In this document: positions 36,383 to 46,712 of the stretch, one piece after another
Layout: each line of letters starts with the position of its first letter
Numbering within the stretch: position 1 is the stretch's first letter
Source: Astragalus membranaceus
Taxonomy: Eukaryota > Streptophyta > Magnoliopsida > Fabales > Fabaceae
Reading direction: 5' to 3'
Length of the DNA stretch: 64,000 nucleotides
NCBI GenBank assembly: GCA_039519185.1
Contig: CM076850.1
Coordinates: forward strand, 92,439,471-92,503,470
Position numbers and translations under genes: made by a program
Notes under the pieces: generated by a model
What the model saw: the letters and a program-made list of their open reading frames with translations, nothing else
Database searches by the model: none
What the model was told of the DNA's origin: nothing

Positions 36383-36690
36383 AGGCATAAAGCTGAATGA
36401 TTATATTGTGGAGAGAGAGAGAGTAAAGTATAAACAATATACAAAGGGGGTGAAAACCAAATTTGACAAATATTTTGGAGCTTCTTGGATGATGTATTCA
36501 TTTGCTTTGTACTATATTGAGTTTGTATGTGTTGATGGTTCTAAGGCATACGAATTGAAGATAAGAGTCATGTCTTTTTAAGATCAATTTATATTAATAT
36601 CACGGTATAGAGCAAAGCATTAAATCAGGCATAGAGTTGATCCACAATCCGAGATTGATGAATAGTTAAAAGAAGAAGCTGAAAATTACA
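36383..36690. other. Non-coding stretch
   Basis: A small GA-rich run (GAGAGAGAGAG at about 36413) and otherwise AT-rich sequence; no gene recognised. Confidence 0.45.
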
Positions 36691-36699
36691 ATAAAAATA

Positions 36700-36983
36700 G
36701 GCTTAAATATGTTTTGGGCCCCTGCAAATATAGGGTGTTTTGGTTTAAGCCCCTGTAAAAAATTTTTTTTGTTAAAATCCCTTGCAAAATGACATCTTTT
36801 GTTATAAGCCCTTCTATGACTAAAATGTTAGCCTTAACATGGAATGCTATGATTGCTGGATATGTTGAGAAGGGCTTATAACAAAATATTTCATTTTGCA
36901 AGGGCTTTTAACAAAAAAAAATAGTTGCAGGGGCTTAAACCAAAACACCCTATATTTGCAGGGGCCTAAAACATATTTAAGCC
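36700..36983. mobile_element. 284-bp MULE-like MITE with a short PPR-like insert
   Basis: Long inverted repeats begin GGCTTAAATATGTTTTGGGC on the left and mirror this on the right. Perfect 9-bp duplications ATAAAAATA lie at 36691-36699 and 36984-36992. The loop (about 36830-36876, plus) reads LTWNAMIAGYVEKG, the signature of plant pentatricopeptide repeats. It is therefore a hairpin element that apparently holds a tiny host exon piece. Confidence 0.85.
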
Positions 36984-36992
36984 ATAAAAATA

Positions 36993-37336
36993 TGGCTTAA
37001 ATATATTTTTTGTCCTTACAAATAGGGGGTCATTCGATTTTAGTTTCCACGTTTTTTAAATAACTTCCCTGCAAATATCAACATTAGTTTTTTTAGTCTC
37101 TCTATTAATTTTTCTATTAAAAAACGATGTGTCAATTTTTTTTTCCTCAATGACTTTTCCATGTCATATTTTCATCTTATTTAATTTGAAGTGTGAGTTA
37201 GATTAACACCTCATTATGTCTTCAACCTCTAACCTCCACCACCTTTCCCTCTCAACTCTCTCAACCTCCATAACCCCTCCTTCAAAATTACAGAAGATTC
37301 AGCTCTCTAATTTTTTTCGATAAGTAGTAGATATTA
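36993..37336. other. MITE fragment and duplicated NLR-flank sequence
   Basis: It starts TGGCTTAAATATATTTTTTG, a single TIR of the same MITE family without its partner. From about 37290 (AGAAGATTCA, AGTAGTAGATATTA) it matches 57295-57350, i.e. the flank of the intact NLR gene. Confidence 0.6.
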
Positions 37337-38785
37337 GGTTAAATATCACTTTTGGTCCTTTATCTTTGCTCTAGGTTTCACTTTGGTCATTTATCTTTTT
37401 TTTAGTCCGTTTTTGTCATTTATCTTTCATATTCGTTTCATTTTGGTCCCTGCCGTTAGTTTTTTCTAACGGACGCCACGCTGACAGTTAACTGCTGACG
37501 TGGCGTCTTAATTCATTAAATGACGTGGCAAAAAATTTATTATTTAATTGTAAATGAAACTACACATATGCATTTAACTTTTTTAATTGATAAAAACAGA
37601 AAACATAAATCAACAAAAACTAAAAACATTAAAATCAGTAAAACAATTGAAACACAAATCAAAATCAGATTCCCTTCTTCCATCTAACCCAGATCCTCTT
37701 TGTGGACTCCAGCATCTATCACTGTCTTGGTTTAGAAAAGGGGGAAATTAAACTACATTCATTTCATTTTAGTGGTGCACTGATAAGTCAGTCTATTAGG
37801 GGAAAAAACCCCAGTCCTGTTTGCGTTTTCAGATTTGCATCCATCTTCGTTTTTGAAGATTTCCAGATCTGTTTGCGTTTGAAGATCTGTTTGCATTTGA
37901 AGATTTGTGTTTGAAAGATTTCCAGAAGATCTGTTTACAGATCTGTTTCCAGAAGATCCGTTTGAAGATCTGTTTGCGTTTAAAGCTCATCAACACACAC
38001 CGTTTTGTTAAATTTTCTCAACGAAAAATGAGATGATGAAGATCTGGGTTTCATAGAAAACGAAGATGAAAGAAAACAAAAATCTGAGAATGGAAATGAG
38101 TTGAAATCATTTGAAATGGAAGAGGTTTTCACTCTCAAAATTTTCATTCTCAACGAAGCAGCTCCGGAAGAAGAAATTAAAAACATTAAAATCTTTAGAA
38201 CCTGAGAAATTTTAAAAACGAAAATGTTTGTTCAGGAAGAGATCTTCAACGAAAATGTTCATTTCAAACAGATCTTCAATGCAAATCTTTATTTCAAACA
38301 GATCTTCAACGCAAATTTGTTTGTTCTAAAACGAAAAAAATGTTTGGGTTAAAAAGCTTCATTTTCAAGAAAATGTTCATTTGAAGAAAATGTTTGAAAA
38401 TGTTTAATTTTTTCAAACGCTGCGTGCAACAGATCTTCAACGCAAACAGATTTTAATGTTTTTAATTTTTTGGGTTTCATGTTGCTGTTTGTTTGATTTT
38501 TATGTTTTTAATTTTTTGATACTTTTTATTTTGTGTTTTAGAATGATTTAGAATTAAATAATATATTTATTTTCCACCTCATTTAATGAATGACACGTCA
38601 TACATCACATTTAAGATGCCACGTCAACAGTTAACTGCCAGCGTGGCGTCCGTTAGAAAAAACTAACGGCAAGGACCAAAATAAAACGAAAATGAAAGAT
38701 AAAAGACCAAAACGGTCCAAAAAAAATATAAATGACCAAAGTAAAACCTAGAGCAAAAATAAATGATCAAAAATGATATTTAGCC
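37337..38785. mobile_element. MULE-like non-autonomous element, 9-bp duplication
   Basis: The 1449-bp element has inverted ends GGTTAAATATCACTTTTGGT (left) and GGCTAAATATCATTTTTGAT (right, read inward). The 9-bp duplication TAGATATTA is perfect (37328-37336, 38786-38794). The paralogous sequence at about 57341 (TAGATATTATAAATAAG) shows the empty site. Subterminal GACGCCACG...GACGTGGCGTC blocks are shared with 29562-30846. The internal part is rich in CAGATCTGTTTGCG and AACAGATCTTCAACG repeats; no transposase. Confidence 0.9.
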
Positions 38786-38845
38786 TAGATATTATAAATA
38801 AGATTCCATCTTTATAAAGAAAGATGGAAAGGGTATATTATTGAA

Positions 38846-38923
38846 GCTTGTACCAGACTCTCTCAAAAGCAACTTCAATTGACTTCATAACGGCCAAGAT
38901 TTCAGCTTCAAAAGCAGTAGCAA
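38846..38923 (-). pseudogene. LINE RNase H-like fragment
   Basis: The minus strand translates to ATAFEAEILAVMKSIEVAFE and then RVWYK, the RNase H-like (RVT_3) region near the end of plant LINE or LINE-derived proteins. It replaces a few bases of the NLR-flank duplication (compare 57385-57412). Only about 25 residues remain. Confidence 0.6.
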
Positions 38924-39499
38924 TACTAGTGGAAAAAAGACATTTAGCGTCGGTTGTTTGAAACAACTGATGCTAAATGTCATTTTCTTGATAAAAAAAA
39001 GACATTTAGCATCGCTTGTTTGAAACAAACGATGCTAAATGTCTAGTTTCTTTTTATATTTTCTTTATCATTTTGATAAGAGTGTGTTTGCTAATTAAGA
39101 CTTTAAAGTTAACATTTCTCATATTAAATGTTATCATTTTGAAACTAGTAACATTTCCTACTAGTTCAACAGAAAAAAGAAACTAGCAGTAACATTTCTG
39201 ATATTAATAGTATTTCCTTCAAAAGAAACTAGTAAAAAGATTCTAGTAAAAAGATTCTAGTAAAAAGATTCTGCCTATAAAGTAAGTGTCTAGTAACATT
39301 TACTTTAAAGTTAACATTTCTCCTATCAACCTCAAGCATTTCCTCTTGGTTCAACAGGAAAAAAATAACCTATTAATTAACCACTTAAAATTAAATAGAT
39401 ACACTTTTATAGGCAGAAAGTACATAATGTGAACTACACTTTTATAGACAGAAATCAAATAGATACACTGCTTTCTTGCATGAGGCAGAATCAGCTTCA

Positions 39500-39572
39500 C
39501 CAGCATCTCAGCAGGCACACTCATATCAAAATATCCATGCCCAACAACACGCTCAGCCATGTAGCTTATTGT
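39500..39572 (-). pseudogene. Captured GSK3/shaggy-like kinase exon start
   Basis: After an acceptor-like TTTTAG the minus strand reads TISYMAERVVGHG, the start of the kinase glycine-rich loop region of plant shaggy-like (GSK3) kinases. It then diverges (YFDMSVPAEM), so only about 13 codons are convincing. Confidence 0.55.
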
Positions 39573-39792
39573 CTAAAATCATGAAAACAACTCAGTAATT
39601 AACAGCCCAAAGTAGAAGTAAACAAATATTTCTTATACAACATTTTGAATTTGTTCACACAATTGTGAATTATGGTGACTTTCAATTTTCAGAAAACTGT
39701 AAAGTCACTGTATTCAAACAAAAGTGTCTTTCGTTAAATGAACTATTAAAATTGATTCTTATATGAAATGCATGATAGAATATGCAGGTTAC

Positions 39793-39881
39793 CTATCATC
39801 TTTCCAAAAAGAATGATGATCTAACTCAGGTACAACTAACGTAGCATTAAGAATTCGTGCAACGACAACAGCATCTGTTAT
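39793..39881 (-). pseudogene. Captured O-fucosyltransferase-family exon (second)
   Basis: The minus strand reads ITDAVVVARILNATLVVPEL and then DHHSFWKDD, a hallmark block of the plant O-fucosyltransferase (GT106/DUF246-type) family. It is bounded by CAG at its 5' side and GTAACC at its 3' side. It follows, in order, the exon at 40118-40195. Confidence 0.85.
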
Positions 39882-40117
39882 CTGGATGAAGGAACATAAA
39901 TGTCATTTCCACCAAAAGAACTTAATCATTTTTGTTTTAAAAAACTTAAATTATCTGCAAGACTAGGCAAGAGAACCTTGGCAAGCCCCATATTCACATA
40001 AACAACTGAATCAGAGTTGATTATATACGAGACCATAGCATAAAATAAAACTCTTATCTTTTCCTTTTAATATGTATGGGAGGGAGCAACTAAGATGGCA
40101 GATCATGTCCTACTTAC

Positions 40118-40195
40118 CCCAGTTCTTTGTTGATTCAATCCTCCACTAGTTGCAATAAGCAAATATCCATTTGACATCTGCTCACGCACAGCAGC
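40118..40195 (-). pseudogene. Captured O-fucosyltransferase-family exon (first)
   Basis: The minus strand reads SNGYLLIATSGGLNQQRTG and then a donor GTAAGT. The GGLNQQR block is the conserved N-terminal donor-binding motif of the family. With 39793-39881 it keeps the exon-intron-exon order of a genomic capture. The rest of the catalytic domain is absent. Confidence 0.85.
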
Positions 40196-40978
40196 TACAT
40201 ATTATCCGGTAACGAAAATAAGAAACAAAGTGAGAAATGGCAAAGTTAGTATACTTGTCATCCCAATCATAAGGATATAATTTGCGCACAAAGAAATCAA
40301 AATATCCTATAATTGAGATATATTATGAGATGAAAACTATACAGCGAAATGGTCACCACCTGCTGCTACTGAATGTCTAGTATTAATGCCTCAGTGATGA
40401 TAAATAACTGAGATTTTATCCAGCTCCAGCAGCTGTAACTGAGAAATTTATCTGCATCAATTCATAAAACCTTCAAATGTGTCTCTTCCAACATCTCCAA
40501 TGTTGTACTAAAATCATAGTCAGAAAAAGTGCCAAGAAAAATAGTTGTATGGCATGAAATATGAGATGGTACCTTGATGTAGCAAAGATCTTTATATGGT
40601 TGTCTATAATTCAAGGAAGATACTATCTATCGTCTTAAGTTTTTCCATCTCCTCACTAGCAATTCCAGGATCAATATAACATAACTGAAATAGAAACAAG
40701 ACCATCAAGTCTTGTCATTCAAGATGCCGCAACATTTTCACTATTTCACTTATGTAACAACATAAGCAGTAACAGAAAAAAAGGATCTTCACATATACTT
40801 GCATGGAAATTAATTACAGAAAACACTAAATGTGAAAAAATGAATGAAAAAAATAAGAAATATGTTAGAAACTAGAAAGTAAAGAAACAAATGAATTTTG
40901 TTCTTTGATTATTATAATGTGAAAATAACCAAAGTCACTCTCAAAGCTTTTCCTCTAATTTGAAATATTGTTTAGGAA

Positions 40979-41203
40979 TTAGGATGGAGGGAAGAAGCGG
41001 TTGAGATTGAAAGGGAGAGAGTAGAACACTTCATTTCTGCTATCTGCTTTAAATGTTTTAAACTTAGCCCACCATGGCATTCCCCTCTCTTTCGCGCTTT
41101 CCTTATATTCAAGTGTGTTGTCCAAGAATACAGCAACAATCAATGCAACAGTTGGGGATGAGTAGAATATAGTGTATTCTCTGAAATACTCAAGAATGGA
41201 CAA
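40979..41203 (-). pseudogene. Captured 3' end of a nucleobase-ascorbate transporter gene
   Basis: The 74-codon frame reads YFREYTIFYSSPTVALIVAV, then FLDNTLEYKESAKERGMPWW and SLPFNLNRFFPPS followed by a stop. This is the conserved C-terminus of plant nucleobase-ascorbate (NAT/NCS2) transporters, including the usual end near FFPPS. Upstream membrane segments are missing, so it is a captured fragment that keeps the native stop codon. Confidence 0.85.
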
Positions 41204-41209
41204 GGGAGA

Positions 41210-42659
41210 AATTGAGCAACACTAACAGATCAATGCTTATAAAAAAATCAATAACACCAGCAATAACAGATTGATTTCGATAATAACCTAACCAAAGTCC
41301 ATCAAAGAAATTCCATGAAAAAATTCCAAAACATATTAATTGCAAAGACATGAGTTTAAGAAGACATATTAAAATATCAAAACACTACGGTAAGAAAGTG
41401 CGAGATAATATACAGAAAGTGTTGAACACATTTCTATGTTACAGATAGTAAAAATCAAAGCAGCTAACTATTCTAGAAACAAAATATTAAACAACCAAGC
41501 AGCTAACTTTATGCCCAAATTTAAGTTTTATAGATTGATTTTCTATCTCCTAATAAGAAATGTAATCCAACTTACTGGTATATCTTAGTATCAAATATGT
41601 CAAAATAAAGAAGTCAGGATCCTAAAAACATCACCTTAACTAAGATGAACACACCATTCCACAAAGCAATATACTTGGAAAAGAGTTTGTTGATTCTCAC
41701 TTGCCCAACTTTCCTAATCTTACATAGATCTAGCAAGAAGTTACCTAAATGCAAGAGAATCACAAAAGTAAGCAAAACCCAAGCGAGTTTCAGTGTAGAC
41801 AGAACAAGTATGATGACATTGACTGAGTTCCATGAAAGCTTTAAATAATTGGATGCATTTAATGAAAATGACACAATTGCATATTATACATGTGCTTTAT
41901 CCAACAAAGCATATTAAATTAGAAAATTATATTAAGTACCCAGAAAGATTGTAAACTCGTTTGCATGTCCTTTATCCAACAATTGTTCAATTCCTCTTAC
42001 TAACAGCTTGGGAGCAAGTTAGTCTGCGTAGTTGGAAAGCTCCAACGAAAAGGGTTTCATTTGGCCATATGACTCACCCAATAAAGCTACAACTCTGCGC
42101 ACCCAGGGCTACTGGGCCTGGTGCATGAAGCTGAAAATTCATGAAAAACAACCAAAGCATGACAGGGATAGCACTGGGAAGCAATAAGACCATGATATCT
42201 AGTGGAATAGGTATATCTAACGTAGAATTGATTTCTTTTGTAGTCATGTCAGGATAAAATATGAAGTATTAGTAGACAAATAATCCAAAACAGTTCATCA
42301 CAAGGAAAATAGAAACTCACTGAAAGAGAATTTCAGATCAAAGAATGTAGTAACTCAGTGAAAGAGAATTTCAGATTGATCTTCAAGCATCGCTAATCTT
42401 CTAGATGCAGAAACCTTTCAAAATTAACGAAGTTAGAGGAGAATAGAAGTCATAAAACATAATGGAAAAAAAGATCTGCACCTCAATAGTTGTGCAGCTT
42501 GTTCCTCAAGATTTTTATTGTATTTCCATAATTGTCTCTCGTACATCAATTAGCTCAACTTCATTCCCAAGGCTACTTATCTGGTGGTGAGTAGAATTAT
42601 ATTTCTGAAACAAAAGAAAATGATTAAAATTATATAAATTCATTAACTGAAAAAGAAAA
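41210..42659. other. Non-coding interior of the TIR element
   Basis: AT-rich with short frames only. A stretch at about 42030-42130 translates on the minus strand to HAPGPVALGAQSCSFIGESY in a short frame that I cannot assign. Confidence 0.4.
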
Positions 42660-42947
42660 TCAATATTTTAAAACTAGTCTTAAAAATGGGGCTAAGTTTG
42701 CAAAGATATCTTTGAATCCCAGTTCTTTAAGGACTTTCTCGAAATCGTCAAGTATTTTAGCATACCTTTTATGCAAAAAATGTATCATTAGAAGATGCAA
42801 AAATGAAGGAAAAAAACCTCTAAGTGGACCAAAAAGATAAAAAGAGGCAACAAGAGAGCACTTTAGAGTAAATGTTTGTGCTTTGTTTGCAGCATCAGGA
42901 ACAAAAGTATCACTCTTAGCATGCTCCCTGTACCAAGTCAAAGCCAA
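42660..42947 (-). pseudogene. Unrecognised captured exon-like frame
   Basis: The 95-codon frame starts ALTWYREHAKSDTFVPDAAN and has a later charged part (YAKILDDFEKVLKELGF). The composition is protein-like rather than AT noise, and it is in the same orientation as the other captured fragments. I do not recognise the family. It may join two fragments. Confidence 0.35.
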
Positions 42948-43097
42948 AAATTGATGTAAACAAGAAACACTGAAATTGCAGAATCATTGCAGTACTATAT
43001 TTCATTAAAACAAGTACCGAATTACGAGTTGCATCTAATTGTGGATTTGTGGAATTACTAAATACTAATTCAAAGCAGAAACTAATGTACTTCTACA

Positions 43098-43230
43098 ATG
43101 AAACATAATAGAAACACTATATTCTTGTCGTTCAGGATTGAAATGAAACATAATAGAAACACTATATTCTTGTCGTTCAGGATTGAAATGAAACAGAATA
43201 GAAACACTGTACTAAACATTGTACTCGAAG
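43098..43230 (+). repeat. 45-bp tandem repeat (about 2.6 copies)
   Basis: The unit starts ATGAAACATAATAGAAACAC and is perfectly repeated once, then partly with changes. Confidence 0.9.
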
Positions 43231-43519
43231 CACAAAACAAATTCCACCAAAAATTAAGAGTTAGGGTTCAGAGAAGAAAAATGAATTGGTCATACAAGTT
43301 GGGTTCCAAGATTTAAAAGGAATTTCTAGAAGCTTTGCAAGATTTGAGATCTCCAAACTTTGTAGGAAGAGAAAAACAAATTCTATTTCAGATCTCAAGA
43401 TTACCTTCTAATGAAGAAGATGAAAGTCCAAATAAGAGAAGATATAGGAAAGCGAGGTCACGGCGATATGATGGAGAGCAACAACGGCTAGCGGCAATCG
43501 GAACTGCGACGGTGAGGGG

Positions 43520-43620
43520 TGAGCTTGAGCGAGAGAAGACGGAGGAAGCAGCGACTTTGAGAGAGAAGACGGAGGAAGCAGCGACCTTGAGAGAGAAGAC
43601 GGAGGAGCGGCGAGGGAAGA
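43520..43620 (+). repeat. 30-bp tandem repeat, GA-rich
   Basis: Three copies of a unit containing GAGAGAGAAGACGGAGGAAG followed by CAGCGACTT, near the right end of the TIR element. The 100-codon frame over it is repeat-driven. Confidence 0.85.
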
Positions 43621-43799
43621 TCCTCAACTGCGAGTAAGCGACGGTGACAGCGACGAAGAGCGAGCAATGGCAATGGTGACGGCGACGAAGATGGAGGTTC
43701 AGAGAGTTAGAGAGCGAGAGAGTACGATTTAGAGAGTGAGAGTTCAGACTACCAGAGAGGAGAACGCGAGAATATATTGGATGGAAAAAATAAAACCGG

Positions 43800-44045
43800 A
43801 CTTTTAGCATCAGTTGTTTAAACAGCCGATGCTAAATGTGTCTGAAAAGACACATTTAGCATCGGTTGTTTAAACAACTGATGCTAAATGTCTGACGCAA
43901 GTACTTTTAGCATCGGTTGTTTAAACAACCGATGCTAAATGTAGGCGCGAAAACTAAAAACTTCCATTTAATTGCAAAATTGCCACCGCGCCTACCTTTA
44001 GCATCGGTTGTTCAAACAACCGATGCTAAATGATGCTTTTTATTG
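43800..44045. repeat. Array of hairpins (GCATCGGTTGTTT palindromes)
   Basis: Three to four adjacent inverted repeats, each with TTTAGCATCGGTTGTTTAAA and its mirror ending GATGCTAAATG. The left end of the element (38940-39045) has two more. They act as subterminal repeats and would form strong RNA hairpins if transcribed. Confidence 0.9.
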
Positions 44046-44061
44046 TCAAATTTCCACTAGT

Positions 44062-44368
44062 TGGGACAAGCTACACCAAAGCAAAATAAGTTACAGCAAG
44101 GCTACCATGCAAAACACCTTCAAAACAAGGTAAAAAACACCACAGCAAGGCTACCATGCAAAACACCTTCAAAACAAGGTAAGAAAGATTTTATTCACTT
44201 TTTCCAAATATGCTCCTTCTTGTCTATAAAAAAAATAAAACTATATAATGCATAAAGTTAAATAGCGGGGAAACAGAAAATTTGAAAATAGAACATGCAG
44301 ATATTATTAAAAATAGAAAATGAAAACTCGAACGCAAAGAACACTGACCCTTAAAGACTTCACCATCC
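44062..44368. other. NLR 3'-flank duplication with a 53-bp tandem copy
   Basis: Matches the sequence downstream of the intact NLR (57412-57480 and 58296-58450). The segment CAGCAAGGCTACCATGCAAA through CAAAACAAGGTAA is present twice in tandem here. Confidence 0.75.
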
Positions 44369-45626
44369 TTAGCGACTACGCATGATTATGTTTGGAATGT
44401 GAGAAATTTGGGGCCAAGTTGCACTTGTTTCTGTTTGGCACTCTTCAACTAATAGGGGAAAGTCAGCGATTTCTAGAGTCTTTAAATTGGTAAGACAGGA
44501 CATTCCTTCAGCCAGGGATTTCAAACACTGGTAGTTCTCTACCTTGATATGTTGAAGCGAGGATAGGTTGCACATCCAGTCAGGCAGTGCCTCTAGCTCT
44601 ATGCAATAATCAAAGGAAATATTTTGCAGACAATCAAGGTTGTCTTTAAGCCATATTCCGATTTCCTGAATTTGTTGACTTGAAAATCGATAAATTTCAA
44701 GATCCCGAAGAGAAGTAAGATTTTGTGCCCAATCCTTTGGGAATTGTCTCACATCCAGTGTTAATCCACCAATGTACAAGGAATTGAGGATGGAAAGAGG
44801 AGGGAAGTCGAAAGCTGTGTTTAGTGTTGCTTTCAATATTTCCACGCTACAATCAACCAAATCCAACTTCTTGTCGAGGCTTGGAAAAGTAGGCATCAAA
44901 GTCAACATGGGACATTCATAGATTGATAATAGAGAAAGACGAGGAAGAACATTCATAGATTGATAATAGAGAAAGACGAGGAGGAAAGGGAGGGAGGGGG
45001 AGATGATGTGAATGTGAAGAGTTATTATCATTATTGAAATCATCTCCGATCCTCCACCATCCTCTAAGCTTTTCACAGTGCCAAAAAATGAGGATCTCCA
45101 AAGATTAGACATCTTAAATGCTTCAATTTTTTGGACAATAAAGCCATCTTCCTTAAAGAAAAACCATCCAGCTTCAAGACACGCAAGCTTTTGAATTTTG
45201 AAATAACTGACAGTTCCTTCCCATTCCATTCCTCCAGATCGTAGGAAAGAAAAATCAAAGTCCGTAGTCTGCTCGAATCCAATGTGTCCAACAATTCAAT
45301 ATCGTAATGTTCCAACGATACATGCATGAGTCTTTGTGTTTTTACAAGTCTTTTTGTCTCACTATTCAAGTAGCAACAATCATTGCCCCACTAGTGCAAA
45401 ATCAAGAAAAGAATTAGGCATTTAAAGTCAGGCGCTCAGATGCCTGATTTATATGTTGACGCGGTGGCAAACTTGTAATTAAGAGGCAAAACTCGCGAGT
45501 TTTAAAGTCAGGCGAATACACGCCTGACTTCTAAAGTGAACAACTAGAGAAAAAATTAGACTTTAGAAGTCAGGCGTGTATTCGCCTGACTACATAAGTA
45601 ACGCGGTGGCAAACTTGTAGTTAAGG

Positions 45627-45721
45627 GTGAAATTATTTTGTTTCTATTTTGGTACTTTAGAAGTCAGGCGTGTATCACGCCTGACTTCTAAAGTACCAAA
45701 ATAGAAACAAAATAATTTCAC
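45627..45721. repeat. Perfect 46-bp inverted repeat (hairpin) with 3-base loop
   Basis: The left arm 45627-45672 starts GTGAAATTATTTTGTTTCTA and ends AAGTCAGGCGTG. The right arm 45676-45721 is its exact complement. A decayed version lies at about 46619-46712 in the inner copy. It divides the TIR region from the 5'UTR-like leader. Confidence 0.95.
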
Positions 45722-46379
45722 TTACGCCTCACTCTCAGAAGACTCTCCTCTCCATTCTCACTCTCTCACGCGAACCCTAATTACCTTTCCTCTACCCCCG
45801 TCGAATCTCCCCCTCTCCATTCTCACTCTCTCACGCGAATCCCCTCACTCTATCCCTCTCAGACATCATTCTCTCCTCTCAACGAAAACACAGGAGACAG
45901 GAGAAGACAGGAGAAGACAAATCGTTCCCAAATCAGCACCCTAGCAACGAGAAGATAGGGTAGGGCGTTCTTCCCTGGCTTTTGACTTCTTCGTTCTGCT
46001 TCTGGTGGTTCAACGGGTTCTGCTTCTGGTGGCTCCAACCCTAGCAACGATTGTTGGCCGTGCTCCACCCAATCTCCTTCGTATTCGTCTTCTACCTCTT
46101 CTGGTTCAACGGGTTCAACGGGTCCAATCAAAAAACGAGTTTGACATTTGGTATCCCCTAAGCGTCCGCATGAAAACCCCTCAAGAAATTTTAAGTTTGG
46201 AGAACTCTCCACCGGAGCTCCGCCGTGCCGCAAATCGCACCACCGGAGCTCCGCCGTGCTGGAAATCGCACCGCCGTTACTCAGTGTAAGCTTCCTCTCC
46301 ACCATAGACTACGATTTTGTTGTTTTGTTACTCAGTGTAAGTTTCAGATTCACTGAGATTAATACGATTTTGTTGTTTT
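45722..46379 (+). other. 5'-leader-like region of the outer element
   Basis: Pyrimidine-rich (CTCACTCTCAGAAGACTCTC, CTCTCACGCGAACCCTAA), then GC-richer sequence with a tandem CACCGGAGCTCCGCCGTG. A similar leader follows the hairpin in the inner copy (46710-46790). It looks like an untranslated leader or promoter-proximal region; no protein is recognised. Confidence 0.4.
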
Positions 46380-46712
46380 CACTAGTGCAAAAATGGGATT
46401 AGAATTAGACATTTAAAGTCAGGCGCTCAGATGCCTGACTACATAAGTGACGCGGTGGCAAACTTGTAATTAAAAGGCAAAACTCGCGAGTTTTAAAGTC
46501 AAGCAGATACACGCCTGACTTCTAAAGTGAACAAATAGGGAAAAAAGTAGACTTTAGAAGTCAGGCGTGTATTACGCCTGACTACATAAGTGACGCGGTG
46601 ACAAACTTGTAATTAAGAGTAAAATTATTTGTTTCTGTTTTAATACTTTAGAAGTCAGGCGTGTGTATTCGCTTGACTTCTAAAGTACTAAAATAATAAA
46701 AAAGAATTTCAC

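Larger units (their letters stand above)
38924..44061 (-). mobile_element. TIR element with hairpin arrays and captured gene fragments
   Basis: The left end reads ACTAGTGGAAAAAAGACA and the right end mirrors ACTAGTGGAAATTTGACA, a CACTA-like terminus with the outer base changed. Both ends carry near-perfect palindromes of TTTAGCATCGGTTGTTT and its complement. The interior has minus-strand fragments of host genes (GSK3-like kinase, O-fucosyltransferase, nucleobase-ascorbate transporter) with intron-like gaps. No transposase. It sits in duplicated NLR-flank sequence (the empty site resembles GAAGTACTTGGGACAAGC at 57398). A 3-bp target duplication was not resolved. Confidence 0.75.

Noticed and set aside
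43335..43810. Charged 100-aa frame and opposite serine/leucine-rich frame
   Set aside because: Driven by the 30-bp GA-rich tandem repeat; no domain.
45859..46402. 148-aa minus frame and plus frames in the outer CACTA leader
   Set aside because: They overlap a small tandem duplication and a CT-rich leader on both strands; no family recognised.
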